DNA of 64,000 bases from Pholis gunnellus. Taxonomy: Eukaryota; Chordata; Actinopteri; Perciformes; Pholidae. How positions within the stretch are numbered: the first letter of the stretch is position 1; each line of letters starts with the position of its first letter. Below the pieces are notes generated by a model. The model did not search any database and had not been told where the DNA came from. It saw only the letters and a program-made list of their open reading frames with translations. Of the stretch, positions 33,291 through 46,193 are shown piece after piece. The stretch is taken from contig OU342823.1 in the NCBI GenBank assembly GCA_910591455.2, forward strand, positions 3,301,501 to 3,365,500, in the 5' to 3' direction. A program made the translations under genes and the position numbers.

Positions 33291-35760
33291 ATGTTCTGCA
33301 GAACGCGTCCTCCAAGCTGCCAGTATTAACAGAACTACAGCGCCGTGGTGTCCACAGCAGTCTGTGTTCACGTCCGATTGGGAGGATAACCGATGCTTTA
33401 GTCTTTTTACCTTGAGAGGCGTTTTTCCTCTTTATATAAGTTAATTCTTCCCTGTTCCATTAATGTGTTCAGACTGTATTTGTGATGGATGAGACGGATA
33501 TGTAGCTGATATTAGCCTCTTGTTACGTATTAAAGGTTGGCCTGTCGTGCTGTTGCATGCTGTAATGGAAGTTCCTTGCTGACAACAGTGATATAAACAA
33601 TTTGGACAACCCAACATGGAATTCATTTAAGACCTTTAATAAAACAGATTTAATCCTCACAACATTACTGTGTCCCAGTATTGAATAGGTGAAAAGCGCG
33701 ATGCTTTTCAATGTTGATGCTGTCAAGAAGACATTTCTGACTGTCAAGTGTGGACTTTTCAATAAACACTCAGTATTTCCATTATCTCAGTGTGAGAGTG
33801 GGCACAGCTATTGATGAAAACTACCGGCATTAGCTTTTGCATTAGCATCAGACACCATACATTGAAAACTCTCGGCACTGCTTTCTGCTTTCACTACCTC
33901 ATATCTGGGAAACGCTAATCTCTGACAAGCAGCGGCCGACCTCCTTGATTTAATTGCAAGGCTGTTTTTTTGTCACAACCATTCTGGCTTAATCACAGCG
34001 GCGTCGCGTTTTTCTCCACCTTTACTTCCGAGTGCGTGGCGTAGCATGCTAATGAGCCAATCCAGACCCACTGTTAACTGCAATTAGGAGTGTGTACAGC
34101 GGCTAATGTTGGGGTTAGTGGTGGCTAGTATTAAGGGCTAATAGGAACAGGAGTCTGCCGGTTTACGAGGCGGGGAGGGATGTTAACGTCTCAAAGATGC
34201 ACTGAGTCTAAAAAAAAAACACCTTTTCAAGAGTCGGAAGCCAATCCCAGAATGCATTGCACAGAAGGCAGGACATGTCCTTTGCGTTAGGATATGCAAG
34301 AAGAATATTTTTGTATATCTTTGTTATTCTGATTTTCTCTCCTCCCTCCTTTCTACATCTTCTGAACACATTCTTGACCCTCCCCCCCTGCACCCTCTTC
34401 CCCTTCCCACCGCACCCACGTTCTCATATTCGCTGGTGTTGCACGCCAGTCTATCACAGCAAATGGCTGTTTTTATTTCAATTTCCCAAAATTGGATTTT
34501 AATGAATTCCGCAATGAATAGCCAAGCAAGAAATTATTTTCCAATATCCTCACATAATATTCCACCATCCCTCTGTATTAGCGGAATTAATACTTGGAGC
34601 ATGCTGGAGATGCTGCATCAGGTGATGCAGGATTTGATTAGGAGTTTAAAGTTTTCAGCAAATAAGGTGTGGGGGCCCAATCACATTTTATTTTATTTTT
34701 TTAATCTAGGGAAAAAAGTCCCTCAAGCAGCGGCGGGGAATACTAAATCGCTCAGAATTTGATTAGCATACTGGGCAAGTGTCTTTGCCATTTCCCTTCA
34801 TGTCTCGAAGCACTTTGGAGGACAGATGCGGTCTGTTTGATGGTGTGGGGAACATCTAACATTTGTGCGTAACGTTGAAGTGAATAGGGAGTTGCTATTG
34901 TTGCCCGTCCTTTCCAAAACTCCTTTTTTTCCAAAGGTATTGCTCCCTGATTGTGCAGTACTCTGGTGTGACAGGATAAAAGCCAAGCTGTTTGCATATA
35001 AGTGCATAACGTGCACTGCTGTGTAACGCTGTGTGTCCTGTTAGCTGTTTGCAAAGAGTCCTCTGTATAAAATGCCTGAAAGTATAACATACAAGCAAAA
35101 CTGTAGAGCTCTTATTCTAAAAATATTGTACAATTTTGGTAGAATTCATAAATTATGTATTTGGTTTTGGTATAAAGATAGATGCATTCCTTATAATATA
35201 ACCCTTACTGTACTTATAATCTATAAACTTGGTAATTGCGACATTTGAACATTAACATAACGTAACATTGCCCAAAGGCAGTGACAGTTTGCGATCATCC
35301 TTCTGGCCTCTTGATGATTCTAAATATATACATTTACTTGGCATTGTTTTCATCTCAGAGGTCCTAAAGGATGCTCTTATTTTTCCCTCGGAGATATGAA
35401 AGAGGGCTTTAAAGATCTTTTCCTCAGAATTTTAAAGAATGAATGCCCGCAGCTCTTATCGTCAATGATTCTTCTACGAATCACTTTTCTCCACTTAGGA
35501 ACCTTCCTAATCAAAAAAAGACTCACTGTTAACAGCTATAGAGTACATTCATTTTGGTACAATTCTGATGGTGAAGATTGGGAGATGTACTTGGGTAACT
35601 GCACTTATGATGTACTTAAGCCTTTTTCCACAGAAGACAAAAAACATTGTCCATCTTGTAATTGCTGAGTGCTTCTGGCTGAGGGAAGAATCTATGGTGT
35701 AAGGTGTTCCTGTTATTTTGTCCAGTCCCAGTATTGAGACCTGGTGTTAACCTCTGTTTC
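33291..35760. other. Intergenic, partly resembling conserved non-coding DNA
   Basis: No genes. Two repeat-free stretches with homeodomain-like TAAT cores (about 33930-34150 and 34440-34690, for example GATTTTAATGAATTCCGC and GTATTAGCGGAATTAATAC) could be enhancers. No alignment was available. Confidence 0.25.
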
Positions 35761-35769
35761 TGCCTTAAA

Positions 35770-36295
35770 CTTGCATTCTCTCTAATGACCAGTAGGGGGT
35801 GACTCCTCCGGTTGCAAAAAGAAGTCTGATTGTATAGAAGTCCATGAGAAAACCTCAGTAAACATTGTAAACATGAGTTTATGGTCTTAATCTCTAGTTT
35901 CAAGTCTTCTTCAATACAGCATGATGTTCATTTCGTAAATTATGGACCATTTAAAGTCAAATAGTCCATAAGGCAGGATATACTTTAGGGCGGGGCTACC
36001 TTGTGATTGACAGGTCGCTACCACTGCATTGTCCGGTCAGGGAGTTGTCTTTGTCTTTGTCTTTGTCTTTTGACTTTGTCTACATGAAAGGTAATTGTAA
36101 CATATTTGTCGCCTAAAAATATCTTATTCAAAACTCGGTTAGCTCCACTCTCTCTCACACTGCAAAAAAACAAGACGGCATCTGTCAAAACCCAAGATAG
36201 GGACGCCCAAAATGTAGAAATCTAGGCTTCAAAACTGTAGTCCACAAACCAATGGGTGGCTAGGTCCACTTCTCATATACAGTCTATGATTGAGG
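35770..36295 (+). repeat. Family A repeat copy
   Basis: It contains GCATTCTCTCTAATGACCAG, GTAAACATGAGTTTATGGTC, CTTCAATACAGCATGATGTT and AGGGCGGGGCTACC, and ends with CAAACCAATGGGTGGC and TATACAGTCTATGA. It is the same order as 9080-9960 and the reverse of 43735-44195. Confidence 0.7.
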
Positions 36296-36299
36296 TCCT

Positions 36300-38240
36300 G
36301 TAGTTGAATGTCACAGCCTCTATATGCCATACTGGCAGCCAGAAAACATGTTTTTGAGTATACTGAATGTATTAATAATGAAAGAGCCCGGCATGCAGAC
36401 GTGCACCCAACACCTACCACTGTGCGTTGCATGATTAAATTGAGCCAAGAATGTATGTTATGTTACCATGTATAAATGTTATGTATTCTTTTGAGAGTCT
36501 TATTGCGGCTTGTGTTTGATTTAGTGTTAAGCTTGCTGTAGGATGTGGTATAATGTTAGTCACATCGGCAAACTAAGAAACAGATGTAGTTTATTGTGTG
36601 GGATGAACTTGAACTCATAAAGATGGACAGTATGGGATTTAGACTTTTGTGTCTCATTGTGTTATATTGAGGTATTAGTAGATGTTGCCACAGCTTAGCT
36701 GAAATCTTATTGGATTAGCATGCATGCTATGCAATACCCCATGCTGCCAGAACAGTGTCACTTTGCAGATCCTTATTGGTAGAATATACATTTTCTGTGG
36801 TCATGTACAGAACACCATGACACAGACTCAGAGGCTTGAATGTATTGAGTTTTTAAATGGGCGCTAAAACATTCCAGCCATAGGTGTTTTTGTGTAACGT
36901 GTGACCGTGTCAACTGGGGACTCAATGCATCCGTGATTGCGTTGAGGTTGGAAGCAGAACCATGTAGGTGTCTTCAATCGATCTTGATACAGACTAATCT
37001 GTGTTTATTACCTAGCCATCCATTTACGTAAGTTACTAAGAGCAACCAGGTACGCATTCGGCTAAAAGTCACCAGTTCGCACGGTCACTCGTTAATCAGC
37101 AACATCTGTTGCTCTGAAACGGTCGTGACCAGGATTCTGTAGAACGTGCTGGAACTGTAGTCCACCGTTGGAGTATCGATTCTGACAACCGAACGTGCAC
37201 CAGACATTTTGATGTTGTTAACTTATTTGATTAAATGTTTTAAGGATTCAAGGGTCATTTATTGTCATTATGTAACACAAGGTTGCACAACATCATTCAG
37301 TTGTAGCCTATTGGTAACACGACAAACAAAACAAAAGCAGTTTTACATTCCTGTAGTGCATTTTTTAAACTTGCCTCAGTAAGAATGTAAACAGCAGCAA
37401 CAAAAACAATTATCTGGGCAGATAATATGACCGACATCTTCACATCAAAAACTCAACATTTAAAAAAAACATTGTCCATCAACTTTGACTGTGTTTGAGC
37501 ACCAATGGATTATGATGCAAACACAGTCCACCCCCTCTCGTCCCACCAGAGTCCTAGTCTCTGTCCTGCTGTCGGTCCGTCAGGTGCCTCTTGATCCAGA
37601 TAAATGATGGATCCAGGTCTCAACAGTCACCGTCCTCCTGCTGCTTTCATCTATCTTATTTTTCTGTGACCGGGCTTAAGACAGCCAGAAGCATGCTGGG
37701 TAGTGGAGTAGTCTCAGGTCCTAGCTGGGTTAGCTTAGCTTCCATCTCGGCTCTCCTCACTGGGGCAGATTGGTGGCGTTTGGTCTGGTTGGTCGACTGT
37801 GGGCGGATTCGTCTCAAAGTCTGCTGCACTTAAATCCCCACGCTTCCTTCTCAGATGTTGATGAATGAATTCTGCCTGCCATTAGTGATAAACATGGAAA
37901 AAAGAAAACATAAAGCCCAAAATGTAGTGAAATTGTGGATGAGCTGGAGGCGGATCAACACTTCCATTGCCGTCATGGGCGCGCAAAGTTTTGATGACGT
38001 TGACTTTAAAAAAGATTTGTTGGTGAGTGATTCAACTAAAACCAATGAAACAAAGGAAAAGGCCCAGTATAGAATATGTTCCTAGACATGCTTGCTCTCT
38101 GTATCACGCACACACTCACTCACACATCCACCTAAGTCACCATCGAGTGCCTCCATCCCTCCAAACAAAGAGGCTGGGGGTTGGGGGGTTACCTCTCCTA
38201 TCTCTTACTGAGCGCTCTATCTCTTTCATTGCTTCTCCTC
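36300..38240. other. Intergenic; short LINE tail only
   Basis: At 37255-37345, AAGGGTCATTTATTGTCATT and AACACAAGGTTGCACAACA resemble the reverse complement of a LINE 3' tail. Nothing else is recognised. Confidence 0.35.
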
Positions 38241-39699
38241 CTAATCAAGGATGTAATTAGTGCTTGTCAGACAAGCGCTTTCTGCTTGAGCAGAAACAAT
38301 GGCTAACGGTGATGTGAATGGACGCTGGGTGAATGCACCGCTCATCATGCATGCATAGGCAGAGAATAGGGGTCATAGTGACAAAAAAATGGAATATGAA
38401 AAAAAAAAACAACATGAATGAATAGTCATGTGTGTAGGGGGTATACATACTGTAAGGCCTTGTCTTGACACTACTGGTATTGTTCACTAGAACATTGCTG
38501 TCTAATTACTGAAACCCAGCACCGCTGCTGGAGTGGAGCTTCTCTCCCAGGAGGTGAGCTGTACTTGTTTGGAGGTGTTTTTTAAAGCCCTCTCCAGATG
38601 ATATATTGGCATATAAAGAGATGTGTGAATGAATGGGGGAGGAGGCCTCGTCTCCGAAACACCTTCAACATGTCAAGGACTCAGTTCTGTTTCAATGTGG
38701 AGTTTTCTTTGTCTTGGCATCAATTTGATTAGACTTGTTCCTGCACAAAAGAGAAACAAAATGTATCCAGCTAATGTGAAACCACTCAGGCTGCGTGAAG
38801 CGATCTGAATTTGGGACCGGAATGCAGACTACACATGCTGAGCCACACTGCCATCCAATGTTTCAGTGCAGTAGCATTTTGGTATCTAAATTATGAATGT
38901 GATTATAGCATTTTGCTACTGATGGCATGTGATAAGCTGTACAACTCAAGGAAATACTTCACCTACAAAATGCCCATTTTTATATCAATTGCTCTCCCCG
39001 TGTTACCTTGAATTCAAAGAGAATATTACATTTTTCTAAGGAATCAAAAAACAGAGAATAGTTTAAATGAGTTGAAGTAAATGGGGGCCAGGTTTAACAG
39101 CAGCACAACTATTTCAAAACACCCGTTTACAGACTCTCACAACTCGTGCAGTATGATCCAAGTCAATTACAAGCAGACCAGCAGGGACCAGGAGGTCAGA
39201 GGGAGGTATGAGGACAACATCAACTTCCACATCAACAACGCTGCCTTGGAGGACATTACTCAAAACAGAGCAACATGGAGAAACTTCAGGCTGCAAAAGA
39301 CAAGTAATAAAGGCAGGAGGGACTTCCTCCTCAAACCACCATCAGAACCGAGCACCTGTGTGCACGCTGCAATAAAGTTTGTGGTTCTAGGAATATAACA
39401 TTTCAGGAGGACCAGGATCCTACTTATAGCTGCAGAGTGCAAAGCCGCTCACTTTGCTCAGAGGCCATCGATACCACAATAACACATCTTAAGGGACAAC
39501 GGAAGTCCGACGGCATTCTGGCAATACCATGGTTCCAAGTTACTGTAGTTTCACAAGCATGAACTACGGTGGCCTTCAGGGACGCAAAAGAAACGCTAAA
39601 TGCTCTCTCTAGAGTCAGTTGGTTTTTTCCCGTTCTGTGCTACTGTAGAAACATGGCGGTGCAACATGGCGGACTCCACGAAGAGGACTCACTCCCTAT

Positions 39700-39899
39700 G
39701 AAGATCTGAAGGACTCATGTGGGTCATCGTCCGAACATAAGATCAGAGGTTCGATCCCCCGACTCCTCCAGCATGTCGAAGTGTCCTTGGGGCAAGACAC
39801 GAAGTCCGTGCCATCGGTGTATGAATGTGTGTGAATGACATGTAGTGTAAAAGCACTTTGAGGAAGAATAGAAAGGGGCTCTACAAGTCCATTTACCAT
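39700..39899 (+). repeat. tRNA-derived SINE
   Basis: A Pol III B box (GGTTCGATCC, 39748-39757) is followed by GACTCCTCCAGCATGTCGAA, GTGTCCTTGGGGCAAGACAC, GGTGTATGAATGTGTGTGAA and a tail AGCACTTTGAGG...TCCATTTACCATT. This is the widespread fish SINE whose tail also occurs at 3340-3531. The A box is degenerate. Confidence 0.8.
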
Positions 39900-40299
39900 T
39901 CTAAGCTAACAAACACAATGATTCTCATACACTCATGAAAACACGATTAGGAATATTATATCCTATTTCTGCCAATTTTCTATTCACTCTAAATGTGAAA
40001 AATAGCTTGTCCACTTGGCTGACCTACTTCAATGAGTATTTGAGCATGTATCAGTCTACAGTGAGTCAAAGCACTGCCTTGATTTTCATTAAAGGATGGC
40101 AACAGAGAATAAACACACCAGATTTGAAGTCAGCAGGTGAAGAACATAAATATATATAAATATATATATGTGGTTTAACTATAAATTGCGTGTTGTTTTG
40201 CTGATATCTTTCCCTCCCTCTCATCTGCATTATCATATGCTCATCTTTCACTGCACAGTTCCTCCCCCCTCCCCTTTCAGCCGTTCCTCCCTGTATAAA

Positions 40300-40640
40300 G
40301 GCCTCCTCCTCCTCCCTCAGTGAAGTGAGATTAAGTGACTTTGTAAGTCATCAAGGCCGTGTCTTGTAATATTGATCTGGTATACAGGACGAAATGTGGT
40401 GATCATTGGAGAAGTAATTATAAAGGGCCTCGGCTGCGGTCCTCCTCACTGTTTATCGGCGCGCTCATTAAAAGACATTGGCAGGCAGACGGGTCCCTAT
40501 CTCTCCATTTGCCAGTTGACCACGCCGTAAAAGTCATGCGGGTCATGGCTCCCGGTTGTGCGATAAGCAGCGAGTGCCAAATTGGAGAAGGACTGATTAC
40601 GTCCCCGAGGAGATGTGTGTGATGAAGCCCTCGGCTTCGT
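40300..40640. other. Repeat-free block resembling a conserved non-coding element
   Basis: A 340-bp unique segment with TAATTATAAAGGGCC, CGCGCTCATTAAAAGACATT and AAAGTCATGCGGGTCATGG looks like a vertebrate enhancer in texture. Visual impression only. Confidence 0.3.
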
Positions 40641-43640
40641 CCGAGCTGTCTACTTCTATTTCATTGCAGCGCTCCGTCTCTCTTAGCCTTCCTCTGTCAC
40701 TGCTCAGTTAACTCCACTCAATCCGTCCGTCGCCGTGGTTTGGACGTCAGTCTTACGCTCACTCTTCAATTAAGCACTTTACCACCTTTTGATTGGTTTG
40801 ACTGTGTTTACCACCTTTTCAAGCTGCCATTACCCTTCACAACATAAACTCATGAACAATCATTTTTGGTGTTTTTTTCATTTGTGAAATCACCTGTTGG
40901 TCTTGAAAACAACGATATATTTTGAAGGGACTAAGGGTTTAGCTACAGAGCTTCATGCTGTTCAGCTTTGGTAGCTATATCATAAATATCCCACAAAATA
41001 GATTTGTATGTAATCCATTTTTTTTATTTTTTCCACAATCATAACAGAGATAAATGAATATCACAGTGCAGGAAGAGGCAGAAAGCCAACTGGGCTTATA
41101 TGAAGCCTCCACCTATATAATACTACAATTTTACAAAATTACAAACATAAAATGAAATATGCATAAGACATTACATTACAACAAAACAAACAACAAAAGA
41201 AAGAAAGAAAAAAATACTGTAATTGTGTCGAGTGTGTGCCAGCATGTGTGTCCATGTGAGAGTAAGCGTGGGCTTGTGTTTGGTGTCCATGTTATCGTGA
41301 ACCAGAAATATTTGTGAAGAGCACAAGGACCCAAAGAGGACAGGTGGGTCAAACAATAATCTGTCTTTTAATTTAATCCGTCAGTTCATGTTTGTTTTGT
41401 AACTTCAGTACTTCCGTAGTTATTTTAACACAAACCACGATCTTCTCCTGAACCTAACGTAGTTTCCTGTGAAGGAGGAAGTTGATGTTGTATTGTACTG
41501 TATGCATGGAACGAGCAGACAATGACAGGTGTTGCTAGACTTTTTCAGGACAATTCAAAAGAAATGGTGAGTCGTCTTTTGTAAGATAGCATACGATCCA
41601 TTGTATGAGGATACGTTGAATAATAACATTACGCTTTTTAGCATTTTTTTCCACCGTGGTTGCTGTGGTAATGTTTACTTTAGTTTGCTAATGGCATTAG
41701 CAAAACTAATGGTTAGTAGAAGTTATTTGCTACTTATCGTTACGTTAAGTTTCAGTTCTATCACAAAATGAAGGTTGTATTGTTTCGCTTGCCGTTATTG
41801 GTGGAGGTCAGCTGTCATTGACATGATACAATGTATTAAATATACGGTCACGATAAGTGTGGTAAAACAATACACTGCCTACTATAATACAGTGGCATGT
41901 AAACATTATTGATACGGAAGCTTGATAAACATGGGATTTTTAACTATGGGTCCCAGTGCCTGGAGCTCTGCGGGGCACTATTGCCTCTGACAGTGTAGTT
42001 AAAGAAAGGAAACAAGGCAACATGGGTTTGTTGATCCGATGGTTTCTACGCACAGTTTTGGACAAAAGTTTCATAAACGGACAGCCCAAATGGACCAAAA
42101 GTCTCCTATTTGGATGGTGTCCTCACGCCATCGCTGTGGACAAGGTGGCGGAGCGTGACAGTCACCGACCATCTGAGGGACGCATCGTTTTCTCTCCTGT
42201 CCTCCAAATGAATTAATAAATTAACTGATTATCACAATTGTAGTCAAATCATTTATGTCAGTAGATTAATTGACTAATTGTTACAGAACTATTGAAAAGA
42301 GATCATTTGTACCACAAACGAACCTTTTGTTGTTTCCCTTAATTACGTGAATCCACTGTGATGGATGACTGAGCTCTAGTTTCTCCTCACTCTCTGTTTT
42401 GTGAGCTATCTGTGACTTTTGGTACGGACCGATAGAACCTCTGCGGTAGCAAACAAGAGAGGATGCAGGCTGAACCAGCATCAGAGCTGACAGAGCCTCC
42501 TTCCCAGCAGCCCTGCTGTCAAACCCAGCTGCTCCTTAATAATGCACCTGCAGCAGAGCCAGTGCTGAGCGGGGTCCCATCCTTAGCTAGCCCAGACAAA
42601 GTAACGCCTCGGGGCGCTTCAGGAGAAAGCATCAATTAAACAGAGATAAATTCTCATGGCTTTTGTAACAAAGCTTTAATGCAGAGGTGTTTACCTTCAT
42701 AGCAAAACATGGCCACGGGGCATACAGTTATGGAAGCCAGAGGTTTTTTTTTTATATATATAAAATGCATTAATCTAACCATATTGCCTCAGAAATGACA
42801 AATAACAACATGAAGCTACTCTTTCAAAATCAAAGAATTAATCAGAGCACAAGAACGTTGCACCATCACAGCGCTAGATGTTTTTTTGAATTTATGAACC
42901 ATTCTCTAAAATCACCAGTGGGAGGCAAGTAGAAACAGCCGCTGTCCTGAAACAGCAGCTCAGCGATAGCCACATATTTGGTCGATAATGTTGTTGCTTT
43001 TATTCTCTAGATGCATAAAGCTGAAACAAAATACTACTGATGGGGACGAAGCCCCCTTATGCTTGTGGCGCCGGACCGAGGTGGAGGAGGTCTGGAGGAG
43101 GTCTGGAGGAGGACACCGTGGCAGGACTTCAAAGAAGCAAACCAGCCATCCGAACAAATTCCAAAGAATGTACAACATGACGGAACATGAATAAATTAAC
43201 AGTCAGGAACAATTGGAGCATGTTCATAAAAATTCTATGATTACTTTGGTTGTTTGTTTGTTCGTTAAAGAAAACTTACCCCAACTTAACTTTCCCTCTA
43301 ATTAAAAATAAATAAAAAAACCGACAAGCTCTCTACTTTGTGGAGAGCCAATTAGCCCTCCGAATTCAACTGTCATCCGCTGAGGTCGCAGTATTCTTGA
43401 GAGAGCTGGTCTCCCACAGAGCTTTATGCTGCTGTTTTTCCCCTCCCTACCTGCTTTACTTCAGCTAATGAGCAAAGAGCCAGACAATAATCAGCTACAC
43501 TGCTTTTCCTCTGATAATATTTGTGCAAGCCATGTTCTCCCACTGCTTGTGAACAGAATGGACAAGTAAAGTAAATCCAAGTAAAGGATCAAGGTGTTGA
43601 GGAAGATGGTAGTAATAGTATTTATAGTGATATACATGTA
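40641..43640. other. Intergenic, no gene seen
   Basis: It contains AT-rich unique DNA and family B-like text at 41395-41470. An 86-codon frame at 41956-42216 lacks an ATG and any recognisable domain. Confidence 0.4.
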
Positions 43641-43734
43641 CATGTACTTTTACCCCCTCGATTTTGAGGTCCAGTGCGCAGCATCTAGGGGCAACTATTG
43701 TGTGTATCAGAATAGTGTGTAATCACCTGAAAAT

Positions 43735-44195
43735 AAGAATCGTGGTGTTTTTGTCGAAGACTGTAGAAGTGGACCTAGCCATCGTGACATCACCCATTGG
43801 TTTGTGGACTGCCGTGATGAAGTCTCCATCTTGGATTACGGCCGTCGCCATGTTGTATTTTTTGGATGCAAAGAACAGAAGTGACCATATTTGGAATACG
43901 GTGGAGTGACGTAGAGACGCCGTATACGTCTCTGGTAGCGGCGGCAACATGCCAATCACAGTAGCCCCGCCCTAAAGCATCCCCTGCTTTATGGTCTGTT
44001 TGACTCTAAATGGACCATCATTTACTAAATGAACATCATGCTGTATTGAAGAAGACTTGAAACTAGAGATTGAGACCATAAACTCATGTTTACAATGTTT
44101 ACTGAGGTAATAAATCAAGAGAGAAGTAGAGTCCTTTTCTCATAGACTTCTATACAATCTGACTTCTTTTTGCAACCGGAGGACCCTGCTGGTTA
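43735..44195 (-). repeat. Family A repeat copy
   Basis: It carries GTAGAAGTGGACCTAGCC, CATCACCCATTGGTTTGTGG, GAACATCATGCTGTATTGAA, GAAACTAGAGATTGAGACCA and CATAGACTTCTATACAATC, in reverse orientation to 35770-36295. A near-identical but shorter copy lies at 47100-47480. Confidence 0.75.
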
Positions 44196-44751
44196 AGACA
44201 CTTTTATACATGTAGGTACAGAGCCTCTAACTGAATGTTTGGCCCCTGAAGGCAGCAGAATATTGACATATTTTCACATAAAAGTTTGTTATGGCAAATG
44301 TGTTATTCAAACAGTTGACACAGAGCAACATTATCATTTTATATGTTTGTGCACCTGATAAATGTCCAATAGTTTTTCCCCTTTAGGTCTGTTTTTGGTC
44401 TCCACCAGCTTCTGAGGGAAAGATGTGTCTCTTTAGCTGCTGGATGCTCCACTGTGTTCACGAGCTAATCTCTAACTGTGTCTGTCTGCTGTTTGCTGCT
44501 GAGCGGGTGGAGTACAGTGAGTTTATAAGAGCCTTTCTTGCTAAAAACAGCTGCTTGCTGCGGCAGAAAGACTGAACTAAAACAGTAATCAATGAGCCAG
44601 AAAGAGCCGAGAGGAACTGCAGAGTTGGTGGTTTTTGTCTGTGGGCCAGGAGCACCACAAGTGACTGGGCCTGTTTTTATCATGGAAGATTATTATATAG
44701 TTAGTGCTGCTTTAATAATCTGTTATCATGTGTGCTAATAATAACCTAGAT

Positions 44752-45343
44752 CAGTGGTCCCCAAACTACGGCCCGCAGGCCGGATGCGGCCCGCCTCCAC
44801 ATTTGGTCCGGCCCCCTGAACAATACCAGAGACGCATTATGATTTTTTTTCAGTCAGCACAATTAATCGAATTTTAATCTCGATCACAATTTTGGCTGCC
44901 ACGATTAAATGAGCATGATCGTCTGCGATATTAACGTTTAAAATACGTGCTCTGCTACATATCAAATCAAACGCTTCCTGAATCAGCCAACCACCAGGGG
45001 GCGAACGAGATGAGAGCTGTCATGCGCGCACCCTGTAGAAGTAGAAGAGTAGAAGAAGTAGAAGAGCAGAGAGACGGGAGCTTGAAGGACGAGTACTTGT
45101 GCTTAATTTATTTACACGCCGGCATGTCATGTCTGTCACTACATGGTCGCGCGTTTTCAATCCCCCTGCTCTCTGTATCGCGCACGGCGGTGTTCCGCCC
45201 CGATCCGCGCGCACGATGCAACAGTCGCTCACCTGCGAGTAGCACACACGTAGCCCCCCCCCCCCCCCCATAATGGTGTGGCCCTAGGTCAAACGATATG
45301 TTCAGTGATGTGGCCCTCACAGGAAAAAGTTTGGGGACCCCTG
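44752..45343. mobile_element. Chimeric hAT element, 592 bp
   Basis: The termini CAGTGGTCCCCAAACT and AGTTTGGGGACCCCTG are perfect inverted repeats, with a perfect 8-bp target duplication ACCTAGAT (44744-44751 and 45344-45351). Its interior (about 44855-45260) is the reverse complement of the interior of the hAT MITE at 9217-9636, which has unrelated ends. A GAAGTAGAAGA repeat lies near 45040 and a poly-C run at 45255-45269. Confidence 0.88.
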
Positions 45344-45549
45344 ACCTAGATGATGTTGCCTATTGGCTTCTCCTGCTTTTTTGGCAGAAGACTGAAGTTG
45401 CTTGTTTCATGTTTGAAATGAAGGAAAGTTGATTGTTGCCGCACAGCATATTCTATCTATTGGTGACAATGTTTAATTTATATGTATATATGCTTCACTT
45501 CCCTCCCTGCTACAATCCTCTTTGTCTACTTGCTGATAAGACACAATTT

Positions 45550-46060
45550 AAACCTCCAAACCGGCTTTAATTTAATGGCTACGTTTAAACGCACATGTCC
45601 GAGTCATAATTATCACTGAGATTAACCTGAGAGCAAAGGCAGGCCTCTCCTCAAACTGCTTGAAATCAATACGGAGCTGAAAAACAAAATCGCTTTTAAC
45701 AGACACCTGGATGATTGCATGTTCACACTGATTAGCAGAGGAACGCGGCCCGTCGATGTAAAATGGCAAACCTGTGTAACGAGGTGATCTCTGGCGCTGA
45801 TAGCGAGCGGACACATGGACGGAGCTGGGTAATGCTGAGGTAAGCGGCTGGCCCGTGGCAGACAGAGGCCCTTCGTTGGTATAGAAATGGGGACTGCAGA
45901 GAGCAAAGTATGATAAGATACCGGACTTCCATGCAGAATACCAGGGGCTTGTTGGATACCTGCTGAGTGCAGTGCAGCTATCTGGCACATGGGAAATCAA
46001 CACGCACACATTATTTCAGGCAACGTACGGTCGACCCACGTGGTCATGTGTTTAAAGGAG
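45550..46060. other. Repeat-free block resembling conserved non-coding DNA
   Basis: Unique, balanced composition with homeodomain-like TAATTATC and GATTAGC cores. Open frames on the minus strand show no recognisable domain. Speculative. Confidence 0.2.
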
Positions 46061-46147
46061 AAATAAACCCGAAAGAGCAAACGAGATGTTTGATGCCATC
46101 CATTTTGTTCCCATCCCCACGGACGACTGGCCAATTACAGCCACTGA

Positions 46148-46193
46148 GACGTCATGCTGAGACGTCATGCTGAGACGTCATGCTGAGACGTCA
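46148..46193 (+). repeat. Four 13-bp repeats of a CRE-like motif
   Basis: GACGTCA occurs at 46148, 46161, 46174 and 46187, each in the unit GACGTCATGCTGA. AGACGTCA differs from the CREB/ATF palindrome TGACGTCA by one base. Confidence 0.75.

Noticed and set aside
39081..39398. A 105-codon open frame
   Set aside because: No family resemblance that I can defend; it could be a decayed transposon fragment.
41956..42216. An 86-codon open frame
   Set aside because: Starts at GTG and lacks any domain or splice context; likely chance.
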